Notes: a model not told the origin generated them from the sequence alone. Numbered from the stretch's first letter, positions 1 to 11,247 are shown. The stretch is 64,000 nucleotides of DNA from Tritrichomonas musculus (GCA_039105265.1 JAPFFF010000001.1:6014001-6078000), one strand, 5' to 3'. Numbers and translations are program-made.

Positions 1-404
1 ACGGCATATACAAAGGTGCTAAGGGACAAACAACTAGAAATATAATAGATATGAATTAATGACAGTAAATTCACCTATAGATACTTTTTTGATGGTTTCC
101 TCAAAACAATTAAATATATAATCTTTCTGATGTAATTAAATTGGCTCAATTCTTATTATTTATAGGCTTGTTGCTAAAATTTTACTTTTGGTTATATATA
201 TATATATATATCACTGACTCAACCTAGTAGTCTGACCATAAAATAGACATGAAACAAATGAGATGTAATTGTACTCAAAAATTATCAACAGTTGTAATTA
301 TAATTGTATCTAAACGGCAATGTGATTGGTAGATGAAAAAGCTCTATGACAAGCTGGCTTGTGTATAAAAAATGGCAAACCATTTTAGTCTTATTCTTTT
401 TTTT

Positions 405-440
405 CCCCCCCCCCCCCCCCCACCCCCCACCCCACCCCAC
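405..440. repeat. C-rich homopurine/homopyrimidine tract
   Basis: A run of T is followed by 17 consecutive C and then CCCCA-like units. On the minus strand this reads as a G-rich tract that could form a four-stranded or triplex structure. It is striking in DNA that is otherwise about three quarters A+T. It makes a spurious glycine-rich open frame on the minus strand. Confidence 0.85.
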
Positions 441-1249
441 TACATATTCTTCATACAAAACTGCCAAGAAGTATCATTAATAATTTTTATGGAAAAAATT
501 GAGCTTTTAGTTTTTTGTAATAATTCTCTTTAATCTAGTCCATTTTATACCAACGAAAAATGAATAGTATTGGTTACAAATTGAAATTCTTATTTGGAGA
601 GCGAATCCGAAAATTTCAAAAAAAGAATCTGGTTTATTAAATCATAACATTTCAATAGTTTTTCGAGCATTATAGCTTCTAGACCAAGATATACGTTTAG
701 AAGCTAATTCTGTTTTTAAAAAGTGAAATATATCATTGAGAGTCATGATCATGATTAACACAGTAATATACTTCAATATGTCTTTCAGAATATTTGCCAT
801 TTAAATGACTAGAGCATCTTGGGAGATCTTTTAATACTTTAAATTGTTATTACTATTTTAATATTTTTAATGAATACAGTAGGATATAAGAGTCGGTTTT
901 CATAGGGCTCAAGCCCGCCATCAACATGAACTTGTAGTAAAAGTAAAAATAGTATCATTTTTTCACTATGCACCTCCACCATGAGATATAGTCTATCTAG
1001 TAAGTGATTCTTTTGATAAAAATTAAACTAATTTTAATCAATATGAATTTTCAGAAATATGCAATTCTTCTTTATTACATTTTTCTAGAGTTTCTTTTGT
1101 TATTTCTGATTAGACTAACTGATATACTGACCTATATAAATCATTACAACTATTTCAGCCGTCTCTCATGCGACCAAAAATATATTCATATATATGAGTA
1201 CACAATCTTGAAGTCATTTATTTCTTCCAATAGAATCCTAATACGTACC

Positions 1250-1282
1250 AAAATCCAATTCTTTTGATAAGAATTGGGTTTT
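1250..1282. repeat. Short hairpin
   Basis: Arms of 14 bases at 1250-1263 and 1269-1282 pair with one mismatch around a 5-base loop. No gene is adjacent. It may be the core of a very small hairpin element; nothing shows a regulatory role. Confidence 0.5.
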
Positions 1283-2285
1283 GTGTTTTTTCTCTCATTG
1301 AATTAAAACAAAAGTTAAAAATATATAATATTAATGGAGTATCTTTGTATCTACTAGTAATCAAGTTATATAGGATTACATTCAATTTTTTGACTGTTAC
1401 TGAACCCATTTGTAGATTTGTGCATTTAAATTAATTCAAAGATATTGCATTTTAATAAGAAACTTATCAAATAATTTTAAAATGTTCTTGCATTTTGTAT
1501 ATACTTTGCATTTTAAAAGTATCACATGGAGATAAAAAATCAGTTAAAATTTTGTTTTCTTAACAAAGCATTTCAGGAAACTGATAGTCTTTTGCTTTTT
1601 GAATAACAAATTTGTGCTCTTCTTTTGTAAAATTTACCGCTAAAAGAGATCACCTATTAACATGTACTTCTTTTGAAAACCTGTTTTACTTTTAAATACC
1701 GCACATTCATGCGGCATAGATGTGATTTGCTTTTGACCATAAAGTTTTTAACCAGATTTTAAACGAAATGTTTCTTTCAAAATTACCATTTATAATTCTA
1801 GTACAAATAAAAGCGGTTTTTCTGGATATTGTAAATTGTATAATTTTCGATTTACTCTTTCAATTACAAGTTTACCTTCCACTAATTGAAATCTTTCATA
1901 TTGCTTTTACAATCAAATGACTTCTCAGTTTTTCTTACAAAAAAATTTAAAAATTTATTCAATTTTTTGAGTGAAAAATAAAGAAAGTCTCACATTTTTC
2001 GATTTTGTAAACCCAACTTGAAAATACTGTATGCCTTAAAATTTTATTATTTTTCACTTAAATAATAGTAAATTTTGAGAGAAAAAAATGAATGCATAAT
2101 CTTTAGATCTAGATAAATTAAAATTAAAATATCAAAACAACGTGATTTTAATTCAAAATTTGAGCCATTATGACTTCTTTGAAGCATTAACAACGTTAAG
2201 AAAGTGAAAAATTTTATGAAAAAAATCTCGATACTATTATTTTTATTAACATTTTTTAAATAACAACAATAGTGAACAAAAGTAA

Positions 2286-3491
2286 TCACAAGGGATATTT
2301 TTGTGGACCATTCTTATAATATCCTCTCTTTTGAACCATTTGAGAACCAGGACGTTTCAAGCAGTCACCATTTATAATTGTGTAATGCGCAGTTGCTTTT
2401 CTTGGCGTTTGGTTTTGAGCTATTTTAGGTGAAGAACCGTTTCTATTCATTTTATCTGTTGATGCAAATGATTTTGGCTTATCGCTATAATTGTAGTTGA
2501 TGGTGCCGAGGCTGCCTTTCTGACTGATTCTATTTTTAAGGTCAAGATCCGAAACTGTCAAGAGGTTGATAGAATCACTTGATGGAATATTATTAATCGT
2601 ATTAGGTGATTCTATTTCATTTTGGGAATTGCAATTGGTAGATCTATTCCCCAGTGTTGCACCATTTTTTTCAATTTCGTTATTATTTTCATTCTTTGAA
2701 GTAAAATCGAATCCAACTTTTTTAAAATTATTTTGATTATTGATTAAGTTTGTTTCATTCGATTGTGATTGTGCGTTTAGCAATAACTGAAGTTTTTCTT
2801 CTATTTCATCAATTCTTTTATTTGTGCGCTCAAACTTTTGATTTGAAATATCATTATCGTTATTTATTTTCATTTTAATTTGATTAATTTCGTTTGTAAT
2901 TAATTCTATAGAAGATAAATATTCTTGCTTAGGCGAATTTGTAGATGGACTTATGTCGAAAATTGAAATTGTACTTAAATTATTTTTAATTGTTTTATTT
3001 TTTTTATTTTTTTTAGATTTTAAATTCAATTTAGTATTCTTCTTTTCAGGTAAATCAGATTCATTATCATTAGTAATTTCGTCTTGATGATGCTCTAAAC
3101 TCAATTGTATCATTTGATTTTTTAATAAACTAATTTCAGTATTAATTTGGCTAATTTCGTCTGAAACTTCATTTTTTAATTCTATTATGCTATTCTTTGA
3201 TTTTGTTAATGTATCAATACAATGAACTTGGTTCGGCATTGTAAGCTGAACTATCTGGTCGGCTAACGATTGAATTGATGCAGAAAATCCGTCTAATCGA
3301 CAATTGCTTGCTTCCATAAATGCTTGGACTGTAGATTGGTCTGATGATTTTGAATTTTGAATTAATTCTGCAACACGGCGATTAATCAGAGCAATATCTT
3401 TTTCTTGTTGACTTATTCTATGATGAAAAAACCCAAGTATTTCACGTACACCGTCATCCACTCCTATGTTTTCTATTTTAAAATTTTCCAT
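2286..3491 (-). CDS. Coiled-coil protein, function unknown (401 aa)
   Basis: The frame starts at an ATG and has protein-like codon use. I do not recognise a family. The N-terminal 50 residues (IENIGVDDGVREILGF, then HHRISQQEKDIALINRRVAELI) look helical. Heptad-like stretches follow around residues 95-135 and 195-240, separated by a Lys-rich patch (LKSKKNKKNK near residue 160). The C-terminal 150 residues are rich in Asn, Ser and Gln and probably disordered, ending in a basic tail. There is no signal peptide or membrane segment. Such a layout suits a cytoskeletal or scaffold protein, but that is inference. The gene stands alone between two spacers of about 2.3 and 2.9 kb and faces away from the transporter gene at 6357. 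Confidence 0.75.
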   Translation of the reverse strand: MENFKIENIGVDDGVREILGFFHHRISQQEKDIALINRRVAELIQNSKSSDQSTVQAFMEASNCRLDGFSASIQSLADQIVQLTMPNQVHCIDTLTKSKNSIIELKNEVSDEISQINTEISLLKNQMIQLSLEHHQDEITNDNESDLPEKKNTKLNLKSKKNKKNKTIKNNLSTISIFDISPSTNSPKQEYLSSIELITNEINQIKMKINNDNDISNQKFERTNKRIDEIEEKLQLLLNAQSQSNETNLINNQNNFKKVGFDFTSKNENNNEIEKNGATLGNRSTNCNSQNEIESPNTINNIPSSDSINLLTVSDLDLKNRISQKGSLGTINYNYSDKPKSFASTDKMNRNGSSPKIAQNQTPRKATAHYTIINGDCLKRPGSQMVQKRGYYKNGPQKYPL

Positions 3492-4466
3492 TTTAGTTTC
3501 TAAACTTAAAAAGAAAAAATATTGAATGTAATTATTTTAAAACACTTTTATTCAAAACATTTCTGCTTTATTTTACATTATTATTTTTAAACTATATTTA
3601 ATATATATAATATCATATATATTTATGTATAAAAAAGTAGAATATTTGACCCTTTTAAAGAAAATTAATAAAAGTTAAATTCTAAATAACGGATTATCAC
3701 AATTTTATTCAAAATCATACAAAATTGAAAAATCAAGAATTAATATAAACTTGCTCATTTATAAATGAAATTTCACCACCAATGACACCAAAACAATATA
3801 TAAATCTTGATTCAGACTAAGAAGAATCATGATTTTAAGATACAAATAGAGCCAGATAGAAAGAACTCTTAATCACGCAATGGCTTTCATAATAGTGGCA
3901 GATGAGACACCATACAAGAAGATACCAAAACACAATAACAATTAATGCTGATGAACATGACTCAGTTCAAGTCAACAGAGAAAATAGAATCTGCTTATCT
4001 AATTTGAATGCAGTAAATGCATTGCTCGTTCTCGTATGAGAAGTTAACAATCCTATTAATCAAGCAAAAACTGAAATACAGTTTCTGCAGATCATGAATT
4101 GTGTTTTTGTTTTTATACTGATTTTTGAATGCAGGATGGGAAATACTTTTTTTGTAGCTCAAATAAATTTTGGCTTTGTAAAATGAGTTTTGTGATGAGG
4201 ATTGACATTTCGATTTCAAAAAAAAAAAAATTATTGAACATTGCAATTTAATGAGTGAATTTATTATTATAAAAAATGAATTAAATTGGAAATGATTATG
4301 TGATTGATCAATTCAACTTTGAAAATTTGCGATTTATGAAATTTAAATTTTCCTGAATTCTTTTATTTTACATGTGAGAATTAGAGAGATAATCATTAAT
4401 TTTGATAATTATTTATATTATCATTATTTGATTTTAAAATAAATTTGAATTAATGTGAGAAAAAAA

Positions 4467-5371
4467 AGAGGTGAGACTGCGAAATTTTAAATGAACTTTT
4501 TTAGGAATAATAATCAACAAAATTAAAAATAAATTAAAAATATAGTATTATGGTTTTGTTACCTTTTCATATCATATACTTTTTTTCAGATTTAATCAAA
4601 AAAAATTGAAATTGTATTGATATTTCAAAATGTCATAATTCATATATTCGTCATTATTTTTTCTTTTCAACCATTAAATTTCATTTGTATATAGATGATA
4701 TCTATTTTTTAATAAGAAAGCTATTCAATGAATGCGTTTTTGGTCAAAATTCAAAAAAATATTTTTCAATTTAAAGAGAAATTTTCTTCTATATTAAAGA
4801 CCAAAGGGATAACTATAGTTTATCTCTTAACTTATCTGGTGCTGGCAAACATATCAAAATATTTTTAAAAAATTTTTTACAATTTTAGCTAGGATTGAGG
4901 TTTAATATTGAATATAATTCTATATACGTTAATGATGTAAACTTCACAAATATCTAAATAATTTCATTTGTTTTTATTTTGGTATCAACCTCACAATAAG
5001 TATTTATTTTAATATTTATCAATAATTTACCAAAAAAATCATGCTTATAATTAGATGATAGTTAGTTAAGTCATAAAAAATCATTATTTTGATTTATAAT
5101 TCTTAGTCGAAGATTTTAATATTATATTCACATCTATATATTAAATATTGATAATTAAATTATTTATTATTTTGAGTAAATAGAATTTTTTTATTAAGAT
5201 AAAATTGAAATTATAATAAGATAGATGCTATTCAATTTTAAAAATAGATTTATAGCTAAAAATCTGAAAAAAATATTAGTGAAATTATCATAAATAGCAT
5301 TTAATTCTGGAATAAAATAATATGTATTAATATTATTAAAAAATACCAAAAATTTTCGCAGCCTCACCTCT
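4467..5371. mobile_element. Non-autonomous TIR DNA transposon, about 0.9 kb
   Basis: The ends at 4467-4488 and about 5349-5371 are inverted copies starting AGAGGTGAG and matching over about 22 bp with one substitution and one extra A. The 8 bases outside each end are both GAAAAAAA (4459-4466 and 5372-5379), which fits the 8-bp target duplication of the hAT superfamily, although the sequence is low in complexity. The interior is AT-rich and has no transposase-like frame, so any mobility would depend on a partner elsewhere. The family assignment is tentative. Confidence 0.65.
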
Positions 5372-5779
5372 GAAAAAAAAAAAAGAAACCAATTCAAAAA
5401 ATAATTGATTTTGAGGATATTAATAATCCTTTTCTTCTTAAAAAAATTTTTGAGAACATTACTCTTGCTTCTCAACATTTTATAGGAGCTAATTCTCAAA
5501 CATTTCATCATGGAACATTTTACAAATACTCATCCATCCGATATTACACTTTTTGATTGTAATGTTCTCAAAAAAAATGATCGTTTTAATATATATTTAT
5601 TGCTCATATATCATTTAATAAATAGTATTTTCATAAAATTTCATTTTTTTATCACCTAATAATATATAATGTTACTAATATTTTATTATTAAACATTATA
5701 TCATTCAAAAATAGAAAAAAACTTTCAATTATATTTTTCAAAATATGAAGTAGCACCAAAAATTTCTTTTGCATTAAAT

Positions 5780-5800
5780 CCTGCATATATATATTGCAGG
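5780..5800. repeat. Short perfect palindrome
   Basis: CCTGCA and TGCAGG flank an alternating AT core. It lies about 560 bp upstream of the transporter gene. No function can be read from it. Confidence 0.5.
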
Positions 5801-6356
5801 GTTCCTAGTATATATGACGACATATTAATAAAAACTTTATTTATTTTTGTATACTTCTAATAATTATATTTCATTCAATTTGAATTGCTTTTTGAATTGA
5901 TGTTTACAACATAAAAAGTGTTTTACTCCAATATCAAAAAATCAGTTCATTTTTGGATGTATTTTGGATTTCATTTAAAAAAACATTATGCTTTGAATAG
6001 CATATTCAGGACTTTTGCTATAATAATTCAAGTGATTTGATTTTTGAATGAAATTAACACATTTAATATTCAAATAGTTATTCAATTTTCATTTAAAAGG
6101 ATAAATGAAAATTGAATATTATAAACAAATAATTAATTCAATTTTTTTAAAAAATGTATACGATATGCTTATTTTATTATTTATTAAATACAAAACACTT
6201 TATTTCGATGATATTATTATATTTTTTAATTTAAATAAAGATACTTAATCTATAAAAATAAAAAACAAAATTAAAATATATGTATCAAATAAGATATATA
6301 AAATATATATTATTCAAGTGACCCGAACATTAAGAATATTAGTTTACAGAAATAAA

Positions 6357-7973
6357 ATGAGCGATGATTCAATTGAATCAGGCAAGCCAGATGAACCAAA
6401 TCAATCCAATTTATCTTTAGAAGCAGACGGCCAACAAGCTTCGTCAGTTCAATCAATTCATCTTGGTGATTCGATAGATAATATTAATGATGATTTCGAA
6501 GAACTTGATATGGATGCTCTCGAAGACGAAGATAGACCATCCCCCGAATACGATGCTCTATGGAAAAATCAAGCAGCTTTTGAAGTCGAAAATTTTGCAT
6601 CAAACTACGGACTCAAAAGAAAATGGACAGATATAGTATGGGCAGTCATTTACTGGATCAATTTTATTATCTCTGTAGTATTATTTTTCCTCTCAAAACC
6701 ATGGGCTGCCTCTTCATATTCTACAAAAGAAGGAAAACTTAGCAGAAATGATATGGTTGTAATCGGATGTGTCTCAATTGGCATTTCGTTTGCATTTTGT
6801 TTTCTTACCTACATGTTTGTGCTTATTGCACCTCGAATATATGTACTTGGTGTCTTTGGCCTTTGCGTTATTGCAATCTGGGGATTTGGCATCCCTATTG
6901 CAATTGTTGCATCTCCATATTATTTAATTGTCTGCGTATTTTCCTTCATTGTCTGCGTTTTCACTGTTTTTTGCATGTGCGGACGTTTACAATTTAGCGC
7001 GGACGTTATGAAGTCATCCGCCTTAATTATCAGACGTATCCCATCAACTCTTTTATTTAATTTTTGTATTTATTTAGTTCAAGCAGTTATTTCATATCTT
7101 TTCTCATGCGGTGCTGTCTTAGTATATTGTCTTGATATCTCATATTGGCTATACGTTTATATTGTTATTAGTTATTTTTGGATTGTTCAAACGATAAATT
7201 ATGTTAGTTATACTACAGTAGCAGGGGTAGCCTCAACCTGGTACTTTTTAAATGAAACAGAATATATGCCGAAAACGCCACTACTTACCTCTCTTTATAA
7301 CGCATTAGGACCAAGTTTTGGACCTTGTGCATTAGCAGGCTTTTTAGAAGGGATTTCATCCGCTTTTAACTGGATTAAAGATAAAGGTGAAACATTACCT
7401 TGCACCCAAGGCGGCTGTTGCTTCTCATGCTTTAAATGTTGCTGTGGATGCTTTGCAACAGCTGTTAAATGTATCATTGGCGCGATAGATCGATATTCTT
7501 TAATATATTGTGCAATGTTTGGCACTCCGGCCAAAGAAGGAGTTAAGCGTTGGAAAGCCGTTAAGAAGAAGAAGATTGTTAAACAAGTTCTCAATTCCTG
7601 CATTGTTAGTTTGACCTTCAAAGTTTATGCATACTCATCAATGGCTGTTGGGTCAAGTCTTGGCGGTTTATTGGCCAAAGTTTTGTTTGAAAAAAATTCA
7701 CCTCCATTCATCTTTTTGTCAGCAATTGCGGGAACTAGCGCCTTCAACGGAATGGAGCTCATTTCAAAGATCATTGAAGTTATGAGTGACACTTTGTTCG
7801 TCGGATTCTCAGAGGCTCCACTGAGGCTCGAGAATGGCGCAAAGGACATTTATAACTTGTTCAAGGGCAGGACCAAAGAGATGCTCGATAAAGAAATTCG
7901 TGCTGCTAAGGGAATCGAAGAGCCAAAGACTTGGTGGCAAAAGATTTTCTGCTGCTTTGGATGTTGCAATTAA
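6357..7973 (+). CDS. Choline-transporter-like (CTL/SLC44/PNS1) membrane protein (538 aa)
   Basis: The open frame extends upstream to a GTG at 6318, but the ATG at 6357 (MSDDSIESGK) gives the better start. An acidic, Ser-rich cytosolic N-terminus of about 90 residues precedes about ten hydrophobic segments. Family marks are the block with VAGVASTWYFLNE (compare AGAVASWYF in SLC44), GPSFGPCALAGFLEG (compare GSIAFGSLI) and the Cys-rich stretch CCFSCFKCCCGCF followed by IDRYSLIYCAMFGTPAKEGVKRW (compare NRNAYI..AIYG..FC.SA). The family carries choline or related amines across the plasma or organelle membrane; the substrate here is not known. The protein ends in another CCFGCC cluster that could be lipid-modified. 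The stop is TAA followed directly by TAAA, the trichomonad polyadenylation-type signal. Confidence 0.88.
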   Translation: MSDDSIESGKPDEPNQSNLSLEADGQQASSVQSIHLGDSIDNINDDFEELDMDALEDEDRPSPEYDALWKNQAAFEVENFASNYGLKRKWTDIVWAVIYWINFIISVVLFFLSKPWAASSYSTKEGKLSRNDMVVIGCVSIGISFAFCFLTYMFVLIAPRIYVLGVFGLCVIAIWGFGIPIAIVASPYYLIVCVFSFIVCVFTVFCMCGRLQFSADVMKSSALIIRRIPSTLLFNFCIYLVQAVISYLFSCGAVLVYCLDISYWLYVYIVISYFWIVQTINYVSYTTVAGVASTWYFLNETEYMPKTPLLTSLYNALGPSFGPCALAGFLEGISSAFNWIKDKGETLPCTQGGCCFSCFKCCCGCFATAVKCIIGAIDRYSLIYCAMFGTPAKEGVKRWKAVKKKKIVKQVLNSCIVSLTFKVYAYSSMAVGSSLGGLLAKVLFEKNSPPFIFLSAIAGTSAFNGMELISKIIEVMSDTLFVGFSEAPLRLENGAKDIYNLFKGRTKEMLDKEIRAAKGIEEPKTWWQKIFCCFGCCN

Positions 7974-8272
7974 TAAAATTTTTTTAGAATTTGTTTAATT
8001 TAAACAAACTCTCTCAAAATTGAAAATAAACACTATCGAAAAACATGATTTTTTATTACACATAAAAAAACATATTAAATAAAATAAAAATTAAATTCGA
8101 ATTCACATGAAATGATAACAAAAAAAAATAAGAATCAATTTTTTGATTCTTATAAAAATAAATCAAATCTTATTTGACCTTGGACAAGGCCAATAAAAAT
8201 CACATCAAATTTTGATGCGATTTTTTTTTTTTTTTTTGAGAAAAAAAAAAAGAGAGAAGATAAAATCAAGTT
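7974..8272. other. Convergent 3' flank with T and A runs
   Basis: The transporter gene and the PHD gene end toward each other here. The spacer has a T run at about 8221-8238 and an A run at about 8242-8252, so each gene has a T tract close downstream on its own strand. This may mark 3' ends. No gene is seen. Confidence 0.5.
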
Positions 8273-10708
8273 TCATCCATCAACAACTCTTGCTCTGCTT
8301 GTTCTTCTAGATCTAAGCGTTGAGTTAGCATGCGCTCTATTTACAGCATCCTTTTCATTTACAATCGTTATTGGAATTGGTGGAACTGCATCTTCGCAAA
8401 AAGCAGTCAAAAGTGACAAATTTATTGGAATTATATTGTCGATGTGCTGGCCTACGTCACTCTTCCTTTGCTGTGTTTTACTGCGGGAGTTACTCTTTAC
8501 TTTTGCTTTGGCACGCGGCGACTTCCATTCACATTTTGGAAGAGTATAAGGAATGTCGCCATCAAGAGGAAGGAACAACTGAGAGTCAGCAGCAACAGGA
8601 GTTCCTCTCCTCATATCCTGCAGCGGCCCCTTCATTCTTGTAGCAAACAGTCCAACTCTAATTTTATCAAAAGCGTTAACATTTTTCAAATTGTTTTCTA
8701 AATTTTCACTTTTAACTTCACTCTTAACTTCACTTTTTACTTCACTCTTAACTTCACTTTTTACTTTATTTTCTATTTCTTCATTATTTTCAGAAGTATC
8801 ATCTTTATCATCTTTATCATTTTTCACGTTTTTATCATTTTTCTCGTTTTTCTTGTTGCTTTTGCTTTTATTTTCTTCAGTGTCGCTATCGTCCTCGTAG
8901 TCACAAATATAAAGCTTGGCATAGCAGTTAAAGTGGAAGCTGCGGCTGATGTTTAGTGCATATTGGAAGGGACTGCCATCCAAATCTATGATTAAGTCAG
9001 AGTTATAAAGTCTAATAAAATTGAGAGGAATTCCATCGTCCGCATAAACTTCATCTGTGTGGACCAGGAAGCCTGGCATCTCGCATATAAAGCTATCTTC
9101 TTCACACGCTTCAGCCACACAAACAGCACCGCTTGGATTTAAGTAAAGTTTCTTTGGATATCTATCGTCTACAAGGGGAAGTGATGCCAAACTTCCCTCT
9201 ACAATAGGTATAATAGATTCGCTCATTGAAAACTTGATCGGTCTGGCGAATTTATGAGTCTTAACGTTTTTTGAATATAAAAAACATCTTGCATAATTAT
9301 CTACCGTATCTAAAACGTCATTTTTATCGCAATTTAACATAGTTACAAGTGTATCAACAAAAATTTTCCAAAATTCATGAGTCCTCTGAAAAAGTGGAAT
9401 TGCAAATTCTTGAAAATAACGGCCAACTGTTTCATGTAAGTGTAATTCAGGACGATTGAGATCAGCAATGACAAAATTACGAAATTGACCTTCTGGTATA
9501 GATTGGATAACTTCATAGCGATCACAATCTACAAATGAAACTTTGTTACTAGTTTTGAATACAGGTTTTAATATCGGTAAATTAAATTCATTTCCTCCAC
9601 AATTTGAACATATAAATGTCGTTGGTACAACACCAAATCCAAGATGTTCGCATCTTTTATGAACCCAGTATTTACATTGCGCACATTGAACAATTGGTAT
9701 ATCATATGAACTATTTTTACCACATTTGCAACGTATTATTCGTGGACGACAAAAAGGACAAAAAAATGGTTCATCTTTCGATTCGCGAGCTATACAATTA
9801 CATATTGCATGTAACCAAAATTGGCATTTATCGCATTGTACTAGTAAACCATCATGATGAGGTTTGCCACAAACACATCGTACCCCATAAGTCCCTGATT
9901 CTTCATCTTCAAAGTAGACTGGATCTGGAATTTTGAAATCTGACTGTGCTAAAGAATTTGCTGCTGAATCTTGAATTCCAAATTGAGATATGTGATTTGG
10001 AACAAATGCGTTTGAAGGGGTTGTAGCTGTAATTTCATTTGAAGTAACTGATTGATTTGTTGAAGGATTCGAAACAAGTGCCCCAGAACCTTTATTGACT
10101 GAAGCCGATGAAATTGGAGGATAAGGAACCTTTTGCCTCATACTCGAAACAGACATGCTACGTGGAATTTGCGCTATCCAATTTACATTTGCTTGATTAG
10201 GGGATTGACCAAGATTTGTATTGAACATCGGATTTATAGCTGCTGGATTATTTATTGGTTGAAAGCCTGGGGTACCATGATTTACAAGATTTTGTTGAGT
10301 ATTCGCAAACGTGACATGTGATTTGAAATTCGAATTTGGATTTGGTATTGCATATTTGAATTTCTGCGAAGATTTCGGTATATTTGGCATTTGATTGAAG
10401 TTCGTATCATCAATCGATGCTTGTTTAATAATTTGAGATGTGTCAATCATTGATGTATTTGGTATATAATTAGGGTGAATTGAAGGTTGCATCGAAACTG
10501 AAGAGCCTCTTGCATCAACAGATCCATCAATGAGGCCAACGAGTGGATCTGATCGAATCGAACTTGAAAATTGATTTGGTTTTGCCATTGATGGCTGTTC
10601 TAGACCAGATGGAGTAGAATGAAAAGAAGACGTAGAAGTAAGATGTAAGTCTCGTTGATTGTTCGTATTTTGGGCGACTGAAATCTTAGATTCTGGGCAA
10701 AGAGACAT
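8273..10708 (-). CDS. Tandem PHD-finger protein with a degenerate SET-like domain (811 aa)
   Basis: The frame opens at a TTG (10750); the first ATG at 10708 (MSLCPESK) is the likely start. The first 260 residues are Ser/Asn/Pro-rich and disordered. Two PHD fingers follow. The first, about residues 275-320, has RCVCG, QCDKCQFWLH and CPFC. The second, about 325-370, has RCKCG, QCAQCKYWVH and CSNC. Residues about 540-720 recall a SET domain (FICEMPGF, LIIDLDGS, NISRSFHFNC, VGLFATRMKG, GDIPY), but the canonical NHSC motif is replaced by SFHFNC, so methyltransferase activity is doubtful. The order PHD then SET recalls the Set3/MLL5 group, whose SET domain is also inactive. An acidic and KSEV-repeat insert splits the SET-like part. 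Probable role: chromatin reader in the nucleus. Confidence 0.8.
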   Translation of the reverse strand: MSLCPESKISVAQNTNNQRDLHLTSTSSFHSTPSGLEQPSMAKPNQFSSSIRSDPLVGLIDGSVDARGSSVSMQPSIHPNYIPNTSMIDTSQIIKQASIDDTNFNQMPNIPKSSQKFKYAIPNPNSNFKSHVTFANTQQNLVNHGTPGFQPINNPAAINPMFNTNLGQSPNQANVNWIAQIPRSMSVSSMRQKVPYPPISSASVNKGSGALVSNPSTNQSVTSNEITATTPSNAFVPNHISQFGIQDSAANSLAQSDFKIPDPVYFEDEESGTYGVRCVCGKPHHDGLLVQCDKCQFWLHAICNCIARESKDEPFFCPFCRPRIIRCKCGKNSSYDIPIVQCAQCKYWVHKRCEHLGFGVVPTTFICSNCGGNEFNLPILKPVFKTSNKVSFVDCDRYEVIQSIPEGQFRNFVIADLNRPELHLHETVGRYFQEFAIPLFQRTHEFWKIFVDTLVTMLNCDKNDVLDTVDNYARCFLYSKNVKTHKFARPIKFSMSESIIPIVEGSLASLPLVDDRYPKKLYLNPSGAVCVAEACEEDSFICEMPGFLVHTDEVYADDGIPLNFIRLYNSDLIIDLDGSPFQYALNISRSFHFNCYAKLYICDYEDDSDTEENKSKSNKKNEKNDKNVKNDKDDKDDTSENNEEIENKVKSEVKSEVKSEVKSEVKSENLENNLKNVNAFDKIRVGLFATRMKGPLQDMRRGTPVAADSQLFLPLDGDIPYTLPKCEWKSPRAKAKVKSNSRSKTQQRKSDVGQHIDNIIPINLSLLTAFCEDAVPPIPITIVNEKDAVNRAHANSTLRSRRTSRARVVDG
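8705..8765 (-). repeat. In-frame 12-bp tandem repeat coding for VKSE units
   Basis: About five 12-bp copies of AACTTCACTYTT read as KSEV repeats within the PHD/SET-like gene. They lie next to Lys/Asp/Asn-rich runs in a charged insert inside the SET-like region. Copy number at such a site usually varies between strains. Confidence 0.85.
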
Positions 10709-11247
10709 TCGAAATCTTGTTTGGACTTCTCTTCTCAAATCAAATTTCAACTTCTCACAAAAATAAAAAGTGACAATATATTGTATTTATATTTATAAAT
10801 ACCTTTAAGTTTAATTAATAAAAATAAGAATAATTAATGAATAAAATATATAAATTAAAATAGATAATATATATTAATAAATATATAAATTTATTTAGTT
10901 ATTTCAAAAGATATGAATGTAAATTTTTAAAATTAAGAGATTATATGATAAGTGATATCAAAAAAATTAATGAGATTTCATAAAATTATTTTTTCTTATT
11001 TGTTTTTTAAATTAATTATTTTTGAATAAATTGAAAAAAATCAAGAGCTTAAATTGTTTGGTTTACAAAGAACTAAATTCAAACAATTATTGAATTAGTC
11101 ACTTTTTATCGTATAGGCTATAAATAAATGATTCAAAAAAAATCTACGTTTTAAATATTGAATGAAAATGTTTAAATTTAAACGATAGAAGTGTTGAGAC
11201 ACGATGTCTAGTATGAAATGTGAAGCAAAAAAATTTCAAATCAGGGG
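10709..11247. other. Divergent spacer, probable promoters of the PHD and kinase genes
   Basis: AT-rich sequence between two divergently transcribed genes. No open frame with protein-like composition and no clear motif is seen, apart from scattered A/T runs. It must hold both promoters. Confidence 0.4.

Larger units (their letters stand above)
1..2285. other. AT-rich spacer without a recognisable gene
   Basis: No reading frame here has protein-like composition. The few open frames of 60-90 codons are rich in Phe, Ile, Tyr and Lys, as expected of random AT-rich sequence. The stretch holds a TA microsatellite near 197-212, a C-rich run at 405-440 and a hairpin at 1250-1282, each listed separately where it stands out. 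I see nothing else. Confidence 0.6.
3492..6356. other. Long spacer with one TIR element and a possible gene relic
   Basis: This is the divergent spacer between the coiled-coil gene and the transporter gene. It contains a TIR element (4467-5371), a palindrome (5780-5800) and, at about 3760-4200, a stretch of less AT-rich, codon-like sequence with many stops in all frames that may be an old coding relic. I could not identify the relic. The rest is plain AT-rich sequence. Confidence 0.5.

Noticed and set aside
285-467. Glycine/tryptophan-rich open frame on the minus strand
   Set aside because: It is produced by the C-rich tract and has no protein-like flanks.
5194-5511. 105-codon minus-strand frame in the TIR element
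   Set aside because: Phe/Ile/Asn/Lys-rich translation typical of random AT sequence; crosses the element's end at 5371.
7295-7849. Minus-strand frames opposite the transporter gene
   Set aside because: They mirror the real coding frame and lack any family motif.
8371-8900. Plus-strand frames opposite the PHD/SET-like gene
   Set aside because: They are shadows of the minus-strand gene; the Ser/Leu-rich one is the complement of the VKSE repeats.
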